The notes under the pieces were generated by a model that was given only the letters and a program-made list of their open reading frames with translations, was not told where the DNA came from and did no database searches. Shown piece by piece: positions 7,790 through 17,220 of a stretch of 22,634 nucleotides of DNA. How positions within the stretch are numbered: position 1 is the first letter of the stretch; every line of letters starts with the position of its first letter. Position numbers and translations under genes: made by a program. The DNA comes from Welwitschia mirabilis (taxonomy: Eukaryota; Gnetophyta; Gnetopsida; Welwitschiales): the NCBI GenBank assembly GCA_051453625.1, contig JBOZIK010000001.1, forward strand, positions 67,261,389-67,284,022, in the 5' to 3' direction.

Positions 7790-8928
7790 ATGACAAACCT
7801 TCTGAGTTATTTTGACTAGAGAAAATATACAAGTCTTTTTAACTCTTCATATGTATCAGGAGTACATGGTGAAGACTATATGTCCTTATAATCATCAGAA
7901 GTTGTTTTCTCTGTAAGAAGTTGTAAGTGTTTTCGGTTTTGCTATGGAAATTTTGGAAGGGAAGAATGTACAAATGTCAAGTCAAATGCACACAATGTGT
8001 GCATAGTATTTGCTATAACACTGTGTCAAGGGTTTTTATATTGTGAAAAATCTCAAAAAATCTAGTTGATTATTATTTTATTAACAAATGATAAGGAGCA
8101 ATTTGTTTGGGTGATTACTCTTAGTTAACTATCATCACTATTATTTATGGTACTGAAATACTATAAATGAAAATAATTATCTTACAAAATCATTAAAATA
8201 TGATTAATATATCAATAATTTATTTCACCCATGTATTTAAGGCATAGTTAGGTACATACATCAGCATCACACAAAAGAGGCCTGAACATTTAGTGATCAA
8301 CATTCAGGTTGACAAGGGCTAACCATGGGCTTTCGATTAACCAAATGAACTACTGATCTTGGCAAATGCAACGTAATTTTGCTAAACCAAATTCTGTAGA
8401 GAGAAATAAATTAGCAAAATCCATTTTCATAGTGTGTAACAACTGAAACTGTTTTTTCGACTAGTGGACAATGAAGAGTTGGGAAAACGAAGGCCTTCTA
8501 ATTATAGGGGATGTCAACCTCAAAATTTTTAGTGACCAAAGTACAACCACCACAATCACCTAAATTGGTCATTCATCATCCTATCTAATCTATAGTTTTA
8601 ATTTTATGATTCAACATTTGATTGCTATTTTGCTAAAAGCCATAGAGCATGTAAACATATTGATTTAGATGTTCTTATATTATTATTAAAGGGCCAAAAG
8701 GTGTTTAGTAATGACTTACATTATTGAAATTAGAAGAAACTAAATTTTAATGTTTTTTCAAAGCAGACTTTTTTGGCCGACTTTTCTGATAACTTGTCTC
8801 CTACTCGACAACTCGACTCTCTTTTTTGAAATTGCTGACTTTTTACTTTCGCCGACTATTTAACCATGGGTCGTTAATCAAACAAGGCCTGATATATGAC
8901 AATGCATGTGCATTTCCTCCCACTTCTT
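7790..8928. other. AT-rich non-coding DNA with CGACT motifs
   Basis: No supported gene. The block is AT-rich to about 8760 and then changes to a stretch with repeated CGACT (8762-8858). A sequence of about 24 bp, TAACCATGGG...TCG.TTAA, occurs at 8320-8345 and again at 8861-8883 in the same direction. A CCTGAA/TTCAGG inverted pair is at 8281-8308. This could be a non-autonomous DNA transposon, but no terminal repeats or target duplication could be shown. Confidence 0.4.
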
Positions 8929-9127
8929 CGGTCGCATAGGTTTAAACCATTCTACGTCCCTCATGCCAAAATCTCTCTTCTTCTAATCCTTTGTCTTTAT
9001 TGTGAACTTACAGCTATTCTACGTCACTCATGGCAGAAAGGTTATTTCCTAATCTTTCGTCACATATGTTTAAGCCAATCTACAATGCTCATGCCAAAAT
9101 CTCTCTTTGCCTGATCTATCATCTTTA
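8929..9127. repeat. Degenerate tandem repeat, three units of about 60-70 bp
   Basis: Units 8929-9000, 9001-9060 and 9061-9127 share the order TTTAAgCCAaTCTAC, CTCATGCCAAAATCTCTCTT, CTAATC/CTGATC and TCTTTA. Units 1 and 3 are closest; the middle one is more diverged. A 72-codon plus-strand frame over it is a by-product of the repeat. Confidence 0.65.
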
Positions 9128-9790
9128 ACACAATCCTATAGCCCTTCTGCTACAAAGTATTTTCCATCGGAATCTTCCAAACACCCCAATTTTCAAAGCC
9201 AACCAACCTATAGGTCTCTTGTAAATGCTCCATTTCTAATTGTGGCTTATTCCAGTCTATCAACTCTCTCTACTTGACTTGCTTCGCTTGGGCCAAGTTC
9301 ATCTGTGATAAGGTAGTCGCTATCATTATTCATTATCAAAAGAAAGTGAGGATGCCTTAGCCCTCACTAATGATGGAGAAACCACCCTCAGCCCAACTTC
9401 CTTTTTTTCTAGAGAAGAGTCCCTCTTCGTGCCTACTTTAACACTCGACAACTCTTGGTCTTAATAGAATGCTTTCAATGCTTTCTTTTCTTCATATGTT
9501 TATTTATGTGCTCCTAGTTTCTAACAATTGAATCCTAACTTTTAACTTCAAGCTTCTAACTCCAAACTTGAAGACTCAAAGAACACCAAAGCTACCAAAA
9601 AACTAAGTGTAAGACCCATTGTTGTTAAATAAGAATCGCGAATCAGGATCTCATGGGATCGAGATCTCAATCCAGACGAAAACGTTTCAACTCAATTCTA
9701 CATCACGATTCCTTATGAATCTTGATCTAAAGGCTTTGGATTGCAATCTGGGATGATCTACTTTGCAACAATCTGAAGTGACCCACAATG
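9128..9790. other. Non-coding stretch, no feature recognised
   Basis: No supported coding frame. The right part (9640-9790) is dense in GATC and GATT motifs, for example GGATCTCATGGGATCGAGAT, and grades into the 10-bp tandem array. It may be the 3' non-coding end of the minus-strand gypsy element, by position only. Confidence 0.4.
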
Positions 9791-9860
9791 ATCTAAAGAG
9801 ATTTGCAGAAATCCAAAGAGATTCACAGAGATCTAGAGAGATCCACACAAATCCAGAGAG
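9791..9860. repeat. Seven tandem 10-bp units, consensus ATCCACAGAG
   Basis: The units are ATCTAAAGAG, ATTTGCAGAA, ATCCAAAGAG, ATTCACAGAG, ATCTAGAGAG, ATCCACACAA and ATCCAGAGAG, all exactly 10 bp in phase with no indels. A plus-strand ORF across it (9763-9951) merely translates the repeat. Confidence 0.9.
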
Positions 9861-10209
9861 GTTTGCTAATTTTTGGGGTTCAAACCCAATAGACGTAAAA
9901 TATTTAGATCATTTGACATTCTCACGTAGGTGTAAACTAAACAGTAAGTAGAAAGACATTTTAAAAGCCTAATTTTTAACTTCAATTAAAGAGTAGAGTG
10001 ATTTCATTAAATTGTAAATTTAGTTCTTAACTTTTTCCATGTTTGCGATCCACAATGAACGGCACAATGCTCGAGAGCGATCCACTGATCTTTAATCTCT
10101 AAATCAAAAAAGAATCTGCGACCTGCTCTGCATTTTACATCTCTAGTGAGAACTGAAAACGCATGAGCTATCTATGTACAACAAACCTCATTCTGAGAGG
10201 TCATGCCTA
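9861..10209. other. Non-coding stretch downstream of gypsy integrase
   Basis: No coding similarity seen. It would be the 3' non-coding or LTR side of the minus-strand gypsy element, but no LTR ends or polypurine tract were identified. Confidence 0.35.
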
Positions 10210-11050
10210 TGAAATGCCTAGCAGGGCCCACTAATAATGGCAAAGATAGAAGCTAATATAAATATTTAGAAGCTCCTTACCATGCATATTTGCCAACTTA
10301 TAATCCTAGTCTCCTATGAAAGCTGATATCTGATATGGATTTAACCAGAGAGAGGCAAACTTCTAATGTCCTCCTACCTTGTCTGCTATTGTGTCCCTTG
10401 CCAAGAGAAGATCTCCAACATGAAATCCCTTCAAGGTAAACCTCTTATCAAACCACCTCTTCACAATCACCTAATGCTTCAACATAATAGGTACAGCTTC
10501 ATCTCGCGTGTCCTGAACTACCTCAAGTACTACCTTCCTATCCATCAAAGCATTTGAAGAATTCAATTATGTCTACGTGAAATCATGTCTCCCAACGAAG
10601 CTGGATCACCAAACATGGTCGCTATCCATACACTAGGTAACAAAGGCTAGATTGAATGCTAGCCTTATGCCTACCCAAAGCACATACTTCATCAAGGCAT
10701 GCCAACTACTTGGCCTCTTTTGAATAGTTAACCCCATGCCTTCATAAAAATTACAAGTCTCTTATTCTCCTACAGAAGAAGGAGAGTAAGTTCCAATCAC
10801 CATCTTCTTAGTACCTGTCAACAAATTCTTATTCAAGGACTTGGCCAAACCATTTGCTTGGGGATAATACTTCATGCAAATCTTCATAGAAATGTGGTTA
10901 TCACACCATTTTGGAACATAGATATAAGTGAGAGCCTTTCCATTATCAGAAACCAGAGCATATTGATTCCCAAAACAAGTAACGATACTCTTCTTTAAAA
11001 AAAAAATCTACGACGGTCTCTATGTTTGACTGGCGAGTGGACTCAGCCAT
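10210..11050 (-). pseudogene. Ty3/gypsy integrase remnant
   Basis: This is the integrase of the minus-strand gypsy element. Read down from 11050: AESTRQSNIETVVDFFFKEE, then with shifts NQYALVSDNGKALTY (the second catalytic Asp in SDNG), YYPQANGLAKSLNKNLL (the third catalytic position, normally Glu in this motif, reads Lys), SSWHALMKYVLWVGIRLAFN, a degraded LVYG stretch, VVQDTRDEAVPIMLKH, KRWFDKRFTLKGFHVGDLLL, and a C-terminal SLWLNPYQISAFIGD and DYKLANMHGKELLNIYI ending near 10230. The zinc-binding N-terminus and the first catalytic Asp are replaced by the inserted copia block at 11051. Multiple stops make it inactive. Confidence 0.9.
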
Positions 11051-11268
11051 GGGATCAATTGTTACATCTGCTAGCAAAACCATTACGACTCTGGATGAAG
11101 TAGTTTCTACTCTGCCAAAAATTGAAGCTAGAAACATTATGGCATTCAGTAGTAGTAAAACCATTGGTGAAGCTTTTGTTGTAGATAAGAAGTACTCTTA
11201 GAATAAGGGATGACACGGTACTGGCAAGAGTAAGACAATGGCAAATCTCCCAGTTTGATGCTAGCTAC
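11051..11268 (+). pseudogene. Copia gag C-terminal fragment, inverted copy inside gypsy
   Basis: Plus-strand GSIVTSASKTITTLDEVV, STLPKIEARNIMAF and SKTIGEAFVVDKKYS match the copia UBN2 end seen on the opposite strand at 6945-6730. It starts abruptly at GGGATC (11051), directly against gypsy integrase sequence, and its far end runs into LTR C sequence at GCTAC/TATTAAT (11268/11269), the same junction as in copy 1. It is a duplicated fragment, not an independent element. Confidence 0.85.
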
Positions 11269-11517
11269 TATTAATAATGACAACAAAAAAACAGATGCAA
11301 AGAGACAAGATACAAAGTAGTTACGTGATAACCCTCAAATGCCGAGGGAAACATCCATGGGAAAAGAAGGTGGAGCTCCTATTAGCAAGACAAGTTTACA
11401 AACAAGCTAAAAGGACCTCAAGCTTTAGCTCTCTACCACTTTTACGAATCACTCAAATGCACTTCAAAACAACTTGATGGCCTAATACAACCTCATAAGG
11501 GGATTAACTAGATGTAG
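11051..11517 (+). repeat. Copy 2 of the inverted duplication (gag end plus truncated LTR C)
   Basis: This is the reverse-complement counterpart of 6481-6945. LTR C sequence occupies 11269-11517 in reverse orientation and lacks about 200 bp of its 5' end. The block lies between gypsy RNase H (ends about 11520) and gypsy integrase (starts 11050) with no visible flanking duplication. Confidence 0.9.
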
Positions 11518-11519
11518 GG

Positions 11520-11965
11520 AGAATGTGAAGTCCTTTAACTACTGAGACATCAACTGACGCTCCAATAGGGGTTGAAGCTGCAACCATGTCTGCAATTGCA
11601 TTCTTCCCTCTAAAAATATGGAAGTGGGGCCATTCTTTAAACTGGCCTAAGAGATCCAAAAACCTTGTTTTGTATGCGTTCAAAGCTAATTATGAGTCCG
11701 ATAATCCCTCTTAACTTGGTTGATCACCAACTTAGAATCTCCAAAGAACTAGGCCTTTTCTTTAACTTCAATACAAAGTGCTAACTTCAGGGCCTGAACA
11801 ATAGCTTCATACTCTGTAGCATTGTTTGAAGTAAGAACTCCAATCTAAAAGCTCTCTAAATAGTGCCCATTTTGTGATTACAATACTACACCAACTCCTC
11901 ATCCTTGGGCATTTATTGCTCCATCGAAGAACACAAAAAATGTTTCATTAGAAGAAGCAAAAACA
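11520..11965 (-). pseudogene. Ty3/gypsy RNase H remnant lying next to the protease
   Basis: This RNase H degrades the RNA strand during reverse transcription. Read down from 11945: FFVFFDGAINAQG, stop, GVGVVL, then NNATEYEAIVQALKLAL, FFGDSKLVINQVKRDY and, after a frameshift, LNAYKTRFLDLLGQFKEWPH then RGKNAIADMVAAS. The four acidic positions of RNase H (Asp in FFDG, Glu in TEYEA, Asp in GDSK, Asp in IADM) are all readable, but at least four stops interrupt the frame. It follows the protease and spacer directly, with no RT between. That fits either an RT deletion or an element with an extra RNase H upstream of RT; extra RNase H domains are known in the Tat lineage of Ty3/gypsy. RT is missing on the other side as well, where the copia block sits. 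Confidence 0.9.
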
Positions 11966-11985
11966 AAGGCAACGTTTTCTTGCAC

Positions 11986-12662
11986 CTACATGTTAGTCAT
12001 CTCCTTGATATCACAAAAGCATGTGCCCACACTTGAGCCATGGATAGGTTCTTCAAGGTTGGTCCTCTCTCCTCCATAAGCAATGACATTATATTTCAAA
12101 TAAGGCTCTCTTTCTCTGTAAATCTGATAAGGTACAATTCTCCAAGGAAGCCAGACGCCTAAATGACCACTCAGTGGTGAAGGATGTACGAGTGCAAAAA
12201 CAGCCAAGAGGTTTGCCTAGAAGCAGCCTCCCCCCATCGTGTAGGCGCTCACTGCATTTGTCTTTCTCACTTTATCTTTTATTTCAGTTACGTGTGGTGT
12301 GAGGGCGTGTGGTGTGAGGAAGCTTGAGAATAGCCTAAGGAAATGCAGGCATTAAGGAAGTTGCCCAACTTCTACTAAACAATGCTCCATATATTGCCAA
12401 ACTCTTAACAACATAGAAATCTATAACACTCATGACCCTAGGGTTTAAGGCCAACTACAACTTAGCATCCTTCAAAATACCCTATGCCTTAACATTCACC
12501 CAATCCAGCTGTACCAGTGTCTTACTGCATTCTTCAAGTGTAAGATTTAGCTACTTTGTTACTCCTAAAGGAAGGATATTGGCAAAGGCTCCTGAATCAA
12601 TGAGACAATTGTGCACATTCTTACCACACATCCACAAGGTTACAAGAAAAGGATGTGCATTC
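11986..12662 (-). pseudogene. Ty3/gypsy aspartic protease and downstream spacer
   Basis: Read down from 12662: AHPFLVTLWMCGKNVHNC, then LIDSGAFANILPLGVTK, the retropepsin active site with Asp-Ser-Gly intact. LNLTLEECSKTLVQLDWVNV, GILKDAKL, LALNPRVMSVIDFYVV and IYGALFSRSWATSL follow, the conserved tail of this protease family, with stops at several points. The spacer continues as an open 73-codon frame (12207-11986), GHLGVWLPWRIVPYQIYRER, EPYLKYNVIAYGGERTNLEE, leading straight into RNase H. Its upstream end is cut by LTR B at 12663; gag resumes on the far side at 13617. Confidence 0.9.
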
Positions 12663-13611
12663 TGTTGATATGTGAAGCCAAATATATTATTTATATTGTA
12701 AATGTTATATTTTAACATTGACCCCTATTTAAGGTTGTANNNNNNNNNNNNNNNNNNNNNNNNNNNNNNNNNNNNNNNNNNNNNNNNNNNNNNNNNNNNN
12801 NNNNNNNNNNNNNNNNNNNNNNNNNNNNNNNNNNNNNNNNNNNNNNNNNNNNNNNNNNNNNNNNNNNNNNNNNNNNNNNNNNNNNNNNNNNNNNNNNNNN
12901 NNNNNNNNNNNNNNNNNNNNNNNNNNNNNNNNNNNNNNNNNNNNNNNNNNNNNNNNNNNNNNNNNNNNNNNNNNNNNNNNNNNNNNNNNNNNNNNNNNNN
13001 NNNNNNNNNNNNNNNNNNNNNNNNNNNNNNNNNNNNNNNNNNNNNNNNNNNNNNNNNNNNNNNNNNNNNNNNNNNNNNNNNNNNNNNNNNNNNNNNNNNN
13101 NNNNNNNNNNNNNNNNNNNNNNNNNNNNNNNNNNNNNNNNNNNNNNNNNNNNNNNNNNNNNNNNNNNNNNNNNNNNNNNNNNNNNNNNNNNNNNNNNNNN
13201 NNNNNNNNNNNNNNNNNNNNNNNNNNNNNNNNNNNNNNNNNNNNNNNNNNNNNNNNNNNNNNNNNNNNNNNNNNNNNNNNNNNNNNNNNNNNNNNNNNNN
13301 NNNNNNNNNNNNNNNNNNNNNNNNNNNNNNNNNNNNNNNNNNNNNNNNNNNNNNNNNNNNNNNNNNNNNNNNNNNNNNNNNNNNNNNNNNNNNNNNNNNN
13401 NNNNNNNNNNNNNNNNNNNNNNNNNNNNNNNNNNNNNNNNNNNNNNNNNNNNNNNNNNNNNNNNNNNNNNNNNNNNNNNNNNNNNNNNNNNNNNNNNNNN
13501 NNNNNNNNNNNNNNNNNNNNNNNNNNNNNNNNNNNNNNNTGTGTTGTTTTCTTTTGTATGCCTGCTGTTCCATTCTTGTTTAAGTACTTTCTTGTTGTTC
13601 GATTTGTAACA
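12663..13611 (+). repeat. LTR B, LTR A family, inserted in gypsy gag-pol with CATTC target duplication
   Basis: The left part (12663-12739) starts TGTTGATATGTGAAGCC and the right part (13540-13611) ends GATTTGTAACA, both matching LTR A. CATTC precedes it (12658-12662) and follows it (13612-13616), a 5-bp target-site duplication as expected for LTR-element integration. Gypsy coding sequence resumes on each side. Compared with LTR A only about 146 bp should be missing, yet the gap is 800 N. So this is a solo LTR with a mis-sized gap, or a longer element collapsed by assembly. Confidence 0.88.
12740..13539. other. Assembly gap, 800 N, inside LTR B
   Basis: Unknown sequence. Long frames called through it contain no real residues over this span. 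Confidence 0.98.
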
Positions 13612-13616
13612 CATTC

Positions 13617-14584
13617 TTCTATGATGTGAAAATAATGGCCATAGTCTCGAGCTCCATCACATTCATCTCAGGAGGAGAATCCTCTAATCATTAACTGTCC
13701 CTAGATATACAAGTCTGGGAGAGCTTCTTCCTCTGATCTTTACTCAACTAAACGACTTCAAAAATGGAGAGGTTTGTCTCACACTTCTTGAGATCTTCAA
13801 CAACATCATAAGCAAAAGTGGCTTTCTTCCTTTGTTTTCCCACTGTCTTGGAAGAACCTTTAGTAGCTTAAAGTGTCTGATATCTGTTATCACTTAGAAG
13901 GGAAGGAGGATTATCTAAGGCATCTTGATTTGGAGGTGTGGGATTTCTACTAGAAGGAATAGAGGTAGTCAAAGGCTCTTTCTCTTCTCTTTTATCTTTC
14001 TTTTCTTTCTATTCATTCATATTGAACTTTAACTCCCTTGGCTTCATTCTCACTCATATGAAGTCTTAAGAACTGAGAGGTCTTCTACAGAATGCACAGG
14101 TTCATTCTCACTCTCATAAGGCACCAAGCAGCATTAACTTCTCTTAACAAAACAGTGATCTCAAAATAGTACATTCGTTTTAGGCACGAAGAAGAGGTTG
14201 AACAATCATGCGAAGCTCTCATGGTCTCCTACGTACAAAGAGTATCTTGACAATTCCCTCTAGCATGGTTATTAAACTGATGAGATGGGCCAAAAAAGCT
14301 GGAATCTTACTTCGAAAGCTATCCTCCTGACTTCTTAGGATCAAATGTGAAACTGAGGATCCACTTCCCTATAGATCTTTCTTCCTCTCCTTAAACTTTG
14401 CCTTGCCATGAAATCTTCAACTGCTCCATATCCTAGGTAAGCTTCCTCAACATTCGCCCAAGTGCTTCAATCTCACTTCCACCTGCCAAACTAGACGCAA
14501 CTTCCACAGAATTAGAAGATTAACTTAGGGAATAGGAATGGGGTTTAGCCTTGGGTTAGATGAAGAAGAAGCCTAGGATGGGGC
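13617..14584 (-). pseudogene. Ty3/gypsy gag C-terminal linker
   Basis: This continues the gypsy polyprotein upstream of the protease. Near its 3' end the minus strand reads ATFAYDVVEDLKKCETNLSI then FEVV and a stop, followed by SKDQRKKLSQ, a conserved patch found just before the protease in a group of plant gypsy elements (from memory). Before that lies a charged Lys/Glu stretch (KEKKDKREEKEPLTTSIPSS) and a Pro/Asn-rich segment. Around 14500-14390 GGSEIEALGRMLRKLT and DMEQLKISWQGKV look like a gag coiled-coil linker. Frameshifts and stops are frequent, and no CCHC knuckle was found. Confidence 0.75.
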
Positions 14585-15345
14585 TTAGGAACTAATGGTG
14601 GGAACTAAAGGCAAGAGGAAAAGTGGTGTAGTAGATGCAATGGGAGCTGAGAGCCAAGGAATTTGTGGAGGATAGGACTTGGTGGGGTTGAAAAGATTAG
14701 TAACACGAAGATGGGTACTGTTGGGAGATGGTGGGATGATAGGGTTCAAGTACACAAGGTTAAGATGGCCATAGGGAGTAACTAGCATTAGTCTCTCCAA
14801 GCGAATGGTCTTGTTCATGACATCCTGGAGGCTATTGGGATTGAGGCCTTTATTCCAAGAAGAAGAAAGTCATTCCATCCAATGTTAACTAGTGTACATG
14901 ACTTGCAAGGTCAATGGCTTATACTGAACAAGAAGACAATCATAGATGACCTAAAAATGGTTGTTGAACGTTCTAGTTGTCTCTCTGTGCTCCTTCTTGA
15001 CAATGGCAAAGTACAAGTACATTGTCTCTGGATCCGTCTAGCCTTCAACCTACCCAAAAAAAAAAAAAAATGCCTAGATAAGCTCATTCCAAGAGCTGAT
15101 AAAATTGGTAGAAGTCACACATACTAAAGTTGAGCTTCTCCACTAAGGTAGAGGAGAAACAGTTGACAAGCGGCATCCTCTTAGTTGATGGCGAAGAAAC
15201 GAAGTCATCTAGTGAAAGTGAGCATGTAATCTTTAAAGGCCAAGGAGGAATGATGGCTCCAAGCTTGCAAGAACTTATCAAACTTAGCAAGAAGGGCATT
15301 ATATGCTAGAAAATTGAGGGGATTGTTGTCAGTATATGGAGGAGA
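14585..15345 (-). pseudogene. Ty3/gypsy gag core (retrotransposon gag domain) remnant
   Basis: This is the capsid part of the gypsy Gag. Read down from about 15310: NALLAKFDKFLQAWSHHSSL, AFKDYMLTFTR, then DAACQLFLLYLSGEAQL, with GEAQL then Tyr at the place of the family's GEA..W motif, and LLPILSALGMSLSRH, interrupted by a run of 15 T (15056-15070 as A). Later TRTFNNHF, IYDCLLVQYKPLTLQVMYTS and LNPNSLQDVMNKTIRLERLM correspond to the second half of the domain. The open 77-codon frame at 14818-14585 is the Pro-rich end. The N-terminus fades near 15345. Confidence 0.8.
15056..15070. repeat. Homopolymer A15 (T15 on the minus strand)
   Basis: Fifteen consecutive A within the gypsy gag remnant. 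It is probably replication slippage and causes a local frame change. Confidence 0.9.
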
Positions 15346-15667
15346 TGGGTTTGGCCATGGGTATACACTTGGCAACAAGCTAAATTATAGCATGACTATA
15401 GATGCCTCAAGGAGTGACATAAGCTACATAGGAGAGAAAAGGAGATGTCTTCAACTGAGAGATTATGGCCATAGTTGTAAAATGCAGATTGAATCATGGA
15501 TCCTTCTTTTTTCCTTCCCCTTTTTTTTGTGAATTGGAGATTTCGAACTGTGGTATGGTTCAAGAGCATTTTGCAGATCACAAACATGGAAAAACCTCAA
15601 GGTTGAATTTAAAACTTAATGAAATCAATCTAATCTTTATTTGAAATTTAAAATTTGAGCTTTTAAA
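15346..15667. other. Gypsy gag upstream flank, no clear coding
   Basis: On the minus strand this would be the gag N-terminus or leader. Short open frames exist on both strands but show no motif I recognise. It ends in a 13-N gap (15668-15680). Confidence 0.35.
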
Positions 15668-15680
15668 NNNNNNNNNNNNN
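15668..15680. other. Assembly gap, 13 N
   Basis: Short gap of unknown bases. Confidence 0.98.
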
Positions 15681-15820
15681 TATTGGTCGATTGACACCCC
15701 CTTAAGAATGTCTAATTGGTTAAAATATTCCATGTATGTTGCGTAGTAACCTCAACAATAGTGAACCTATTTGGATCAAGGTCCATAGGGAATCATGATC
15801 CAAAGCTGATTCAGAGCTTT

Positions 15821-15862
15821 TCTTCTTCTTCTTCTTCTTCTTCTTCTTCTTCTTCTTCTTCT
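15821..15862. repeat. (TCT)14 microsatellite
   Basis: Forty-two bases of perfect TCT repeats, 14 units. It translates as poly-Ser on the plus strand, but no gene is supported around it. Confidence 0.97.
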
Positions 15863-16090
15863 TTTTCCGAAATCAAGACCCACCTCAGATTGCGATTCCA
15901 ATCTGAATTTCACAACTATGACCATGGTTAGAGATGCTAGTGGGATAGCTCAAAGGAAGAATCTTCAGAAGAGCATAAGCTCTCAGCAAACCAGAAGGAT
16001 TGAAAAGATTCCCCAATTCCCTCCTCCTCCTCTAGGTGTCGTGTTCTGAGACGCATGTCGTAATGATAAGCTAATGTAGTAATCCAACGT

Positions 16091-16158
16091 GGGCCCTCCT
16101 TCTAGCGCCAGACAAGACATGTTAGGGCCCTCCTTCTAGCGCCAGACAAGACATGTTA
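16091..16158. repeat. Perfect 34-bp tandem duplication
   Basis: Units 16091-16124 and 16125-16158 are identical, each starting GGGCCCTCCTTCTAGCGCCA and ending ACATGTTA. Lack of divergence suggests a recent slip or an assembly join. Confidence 0.97.
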
Positions 16159-17199
16159 ACTCCTATCCCTAGGCTTGGAAAGACAATGTCTATAGTCCCA
16201 AGTATCTACAACAAGAAGGTGGAACCGGTCTTAAGGATGGGAAGAGAATTTTCAAACAGTCTCCTCCCAAGGCTAGGACAAAGGCAAGCAAAGATCTCGA
16301 AATGTTAGAGAAGGGTACACCCTGGGGGTGGTCTTCCTCTACTACTCACAAAACAAAGCTTCTCTCTCACAGGGAAAGGAGGCTGCCTCAAGGAAGGTCC
16401 TTCTCATAACTATCTCTAGCATGCCCACAAATTCTAAGTGTGAAAGCATTAAACAAAAAAAGAGGAAAAAACACTTTATTGTGAGTAGAAAACTATTAAC
16501 TGAAAAATGTCACTCTCTTCTCAAGGACAGAAAGAAAGAGTATATAAAAGGTCCTTCCAAACTTAAGAAAGAGAGATAACTGAAAGACAAAAGGCAAAGA
16601 AAGGGAAAGTCCTAATTTTAGACTCATAAATAAATCTTAAATGAAACTTAGGAGAAAAAGGGGAATCTTCAACGTGTCTTCGTGCATAGTTCCCTGCGAG
16701 GAGATACGCCACTACTAGCTCAAGCTCAAATGAGTGCTATTAATGAAGACTAGGCTATCTTCTAAGCATAGGAAGGGAAGCCTCCAATTAAAGAATAACA
16801 TCACTAGACCAAAGAACAACTAGGAATAGAAATAGATAGACAACATAGAGGGTCCCCTAGATATCAAGATCTAGAAGCAGGAGAGAAGGGGAAAGAGTGC
16901 CTCTCTAGAATGAGAGTAGAGAAGATGAAATGATGTGGAAGAAAGGAATGGAAATGTTGGAAACTCAAATATCCTCTTAACATTGCCTTTGAGCTAGCTA
17001 TAGGCCCATGATGACATGACTCCTTGAAAGCTATACTACAACATGGAGAGGTTTAGTTGGTCCCTGATGGTGCCAAAGAAGATCACACCACTAAAACGAC
17101 AGTCACCTCCCTAGGCATCAGATTAGTACTCACCCCACGATTTTAAGGTCACAGGCAAGCTTGCTTAATTGTAACACGTCCTAAGGATTTGATGCAACC

Positions 17200-17220
17200 T
17201 TGGATCTCTCCTAGATCCAA
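17200..17220. repeat. Perfect 8-bp stem hairpin
   Basis: TTGGATCT and AGATCCAA are separated by the five bases CTCCT. There is no following T run, so nothing suggests a terminator. Confidence 0.6.

Noticed and set aside
8929-9860. Tandem repeats as a possible CRISPR array
   Set aside because: Units are contiguous and degenerate without unique spacers, and the window is plant nuclear DNA.
9763-9951. Plus-strand ORF with repeated EIQRDSQRSREIH-type residues
   Set aside because: It only translates the 10-bp tandem array.
12702-13614. Very long open frames on both strands (about 280-300 codons)
   Set aside because: They run through the 800-N gap, so almost all residues are unknown; they are artefacts.
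15716-15931. ORF with a poly-Ser run
   Set aside because: The Ser run is the (TCT)14 microsatellite, and the rest has no recognisable domain.
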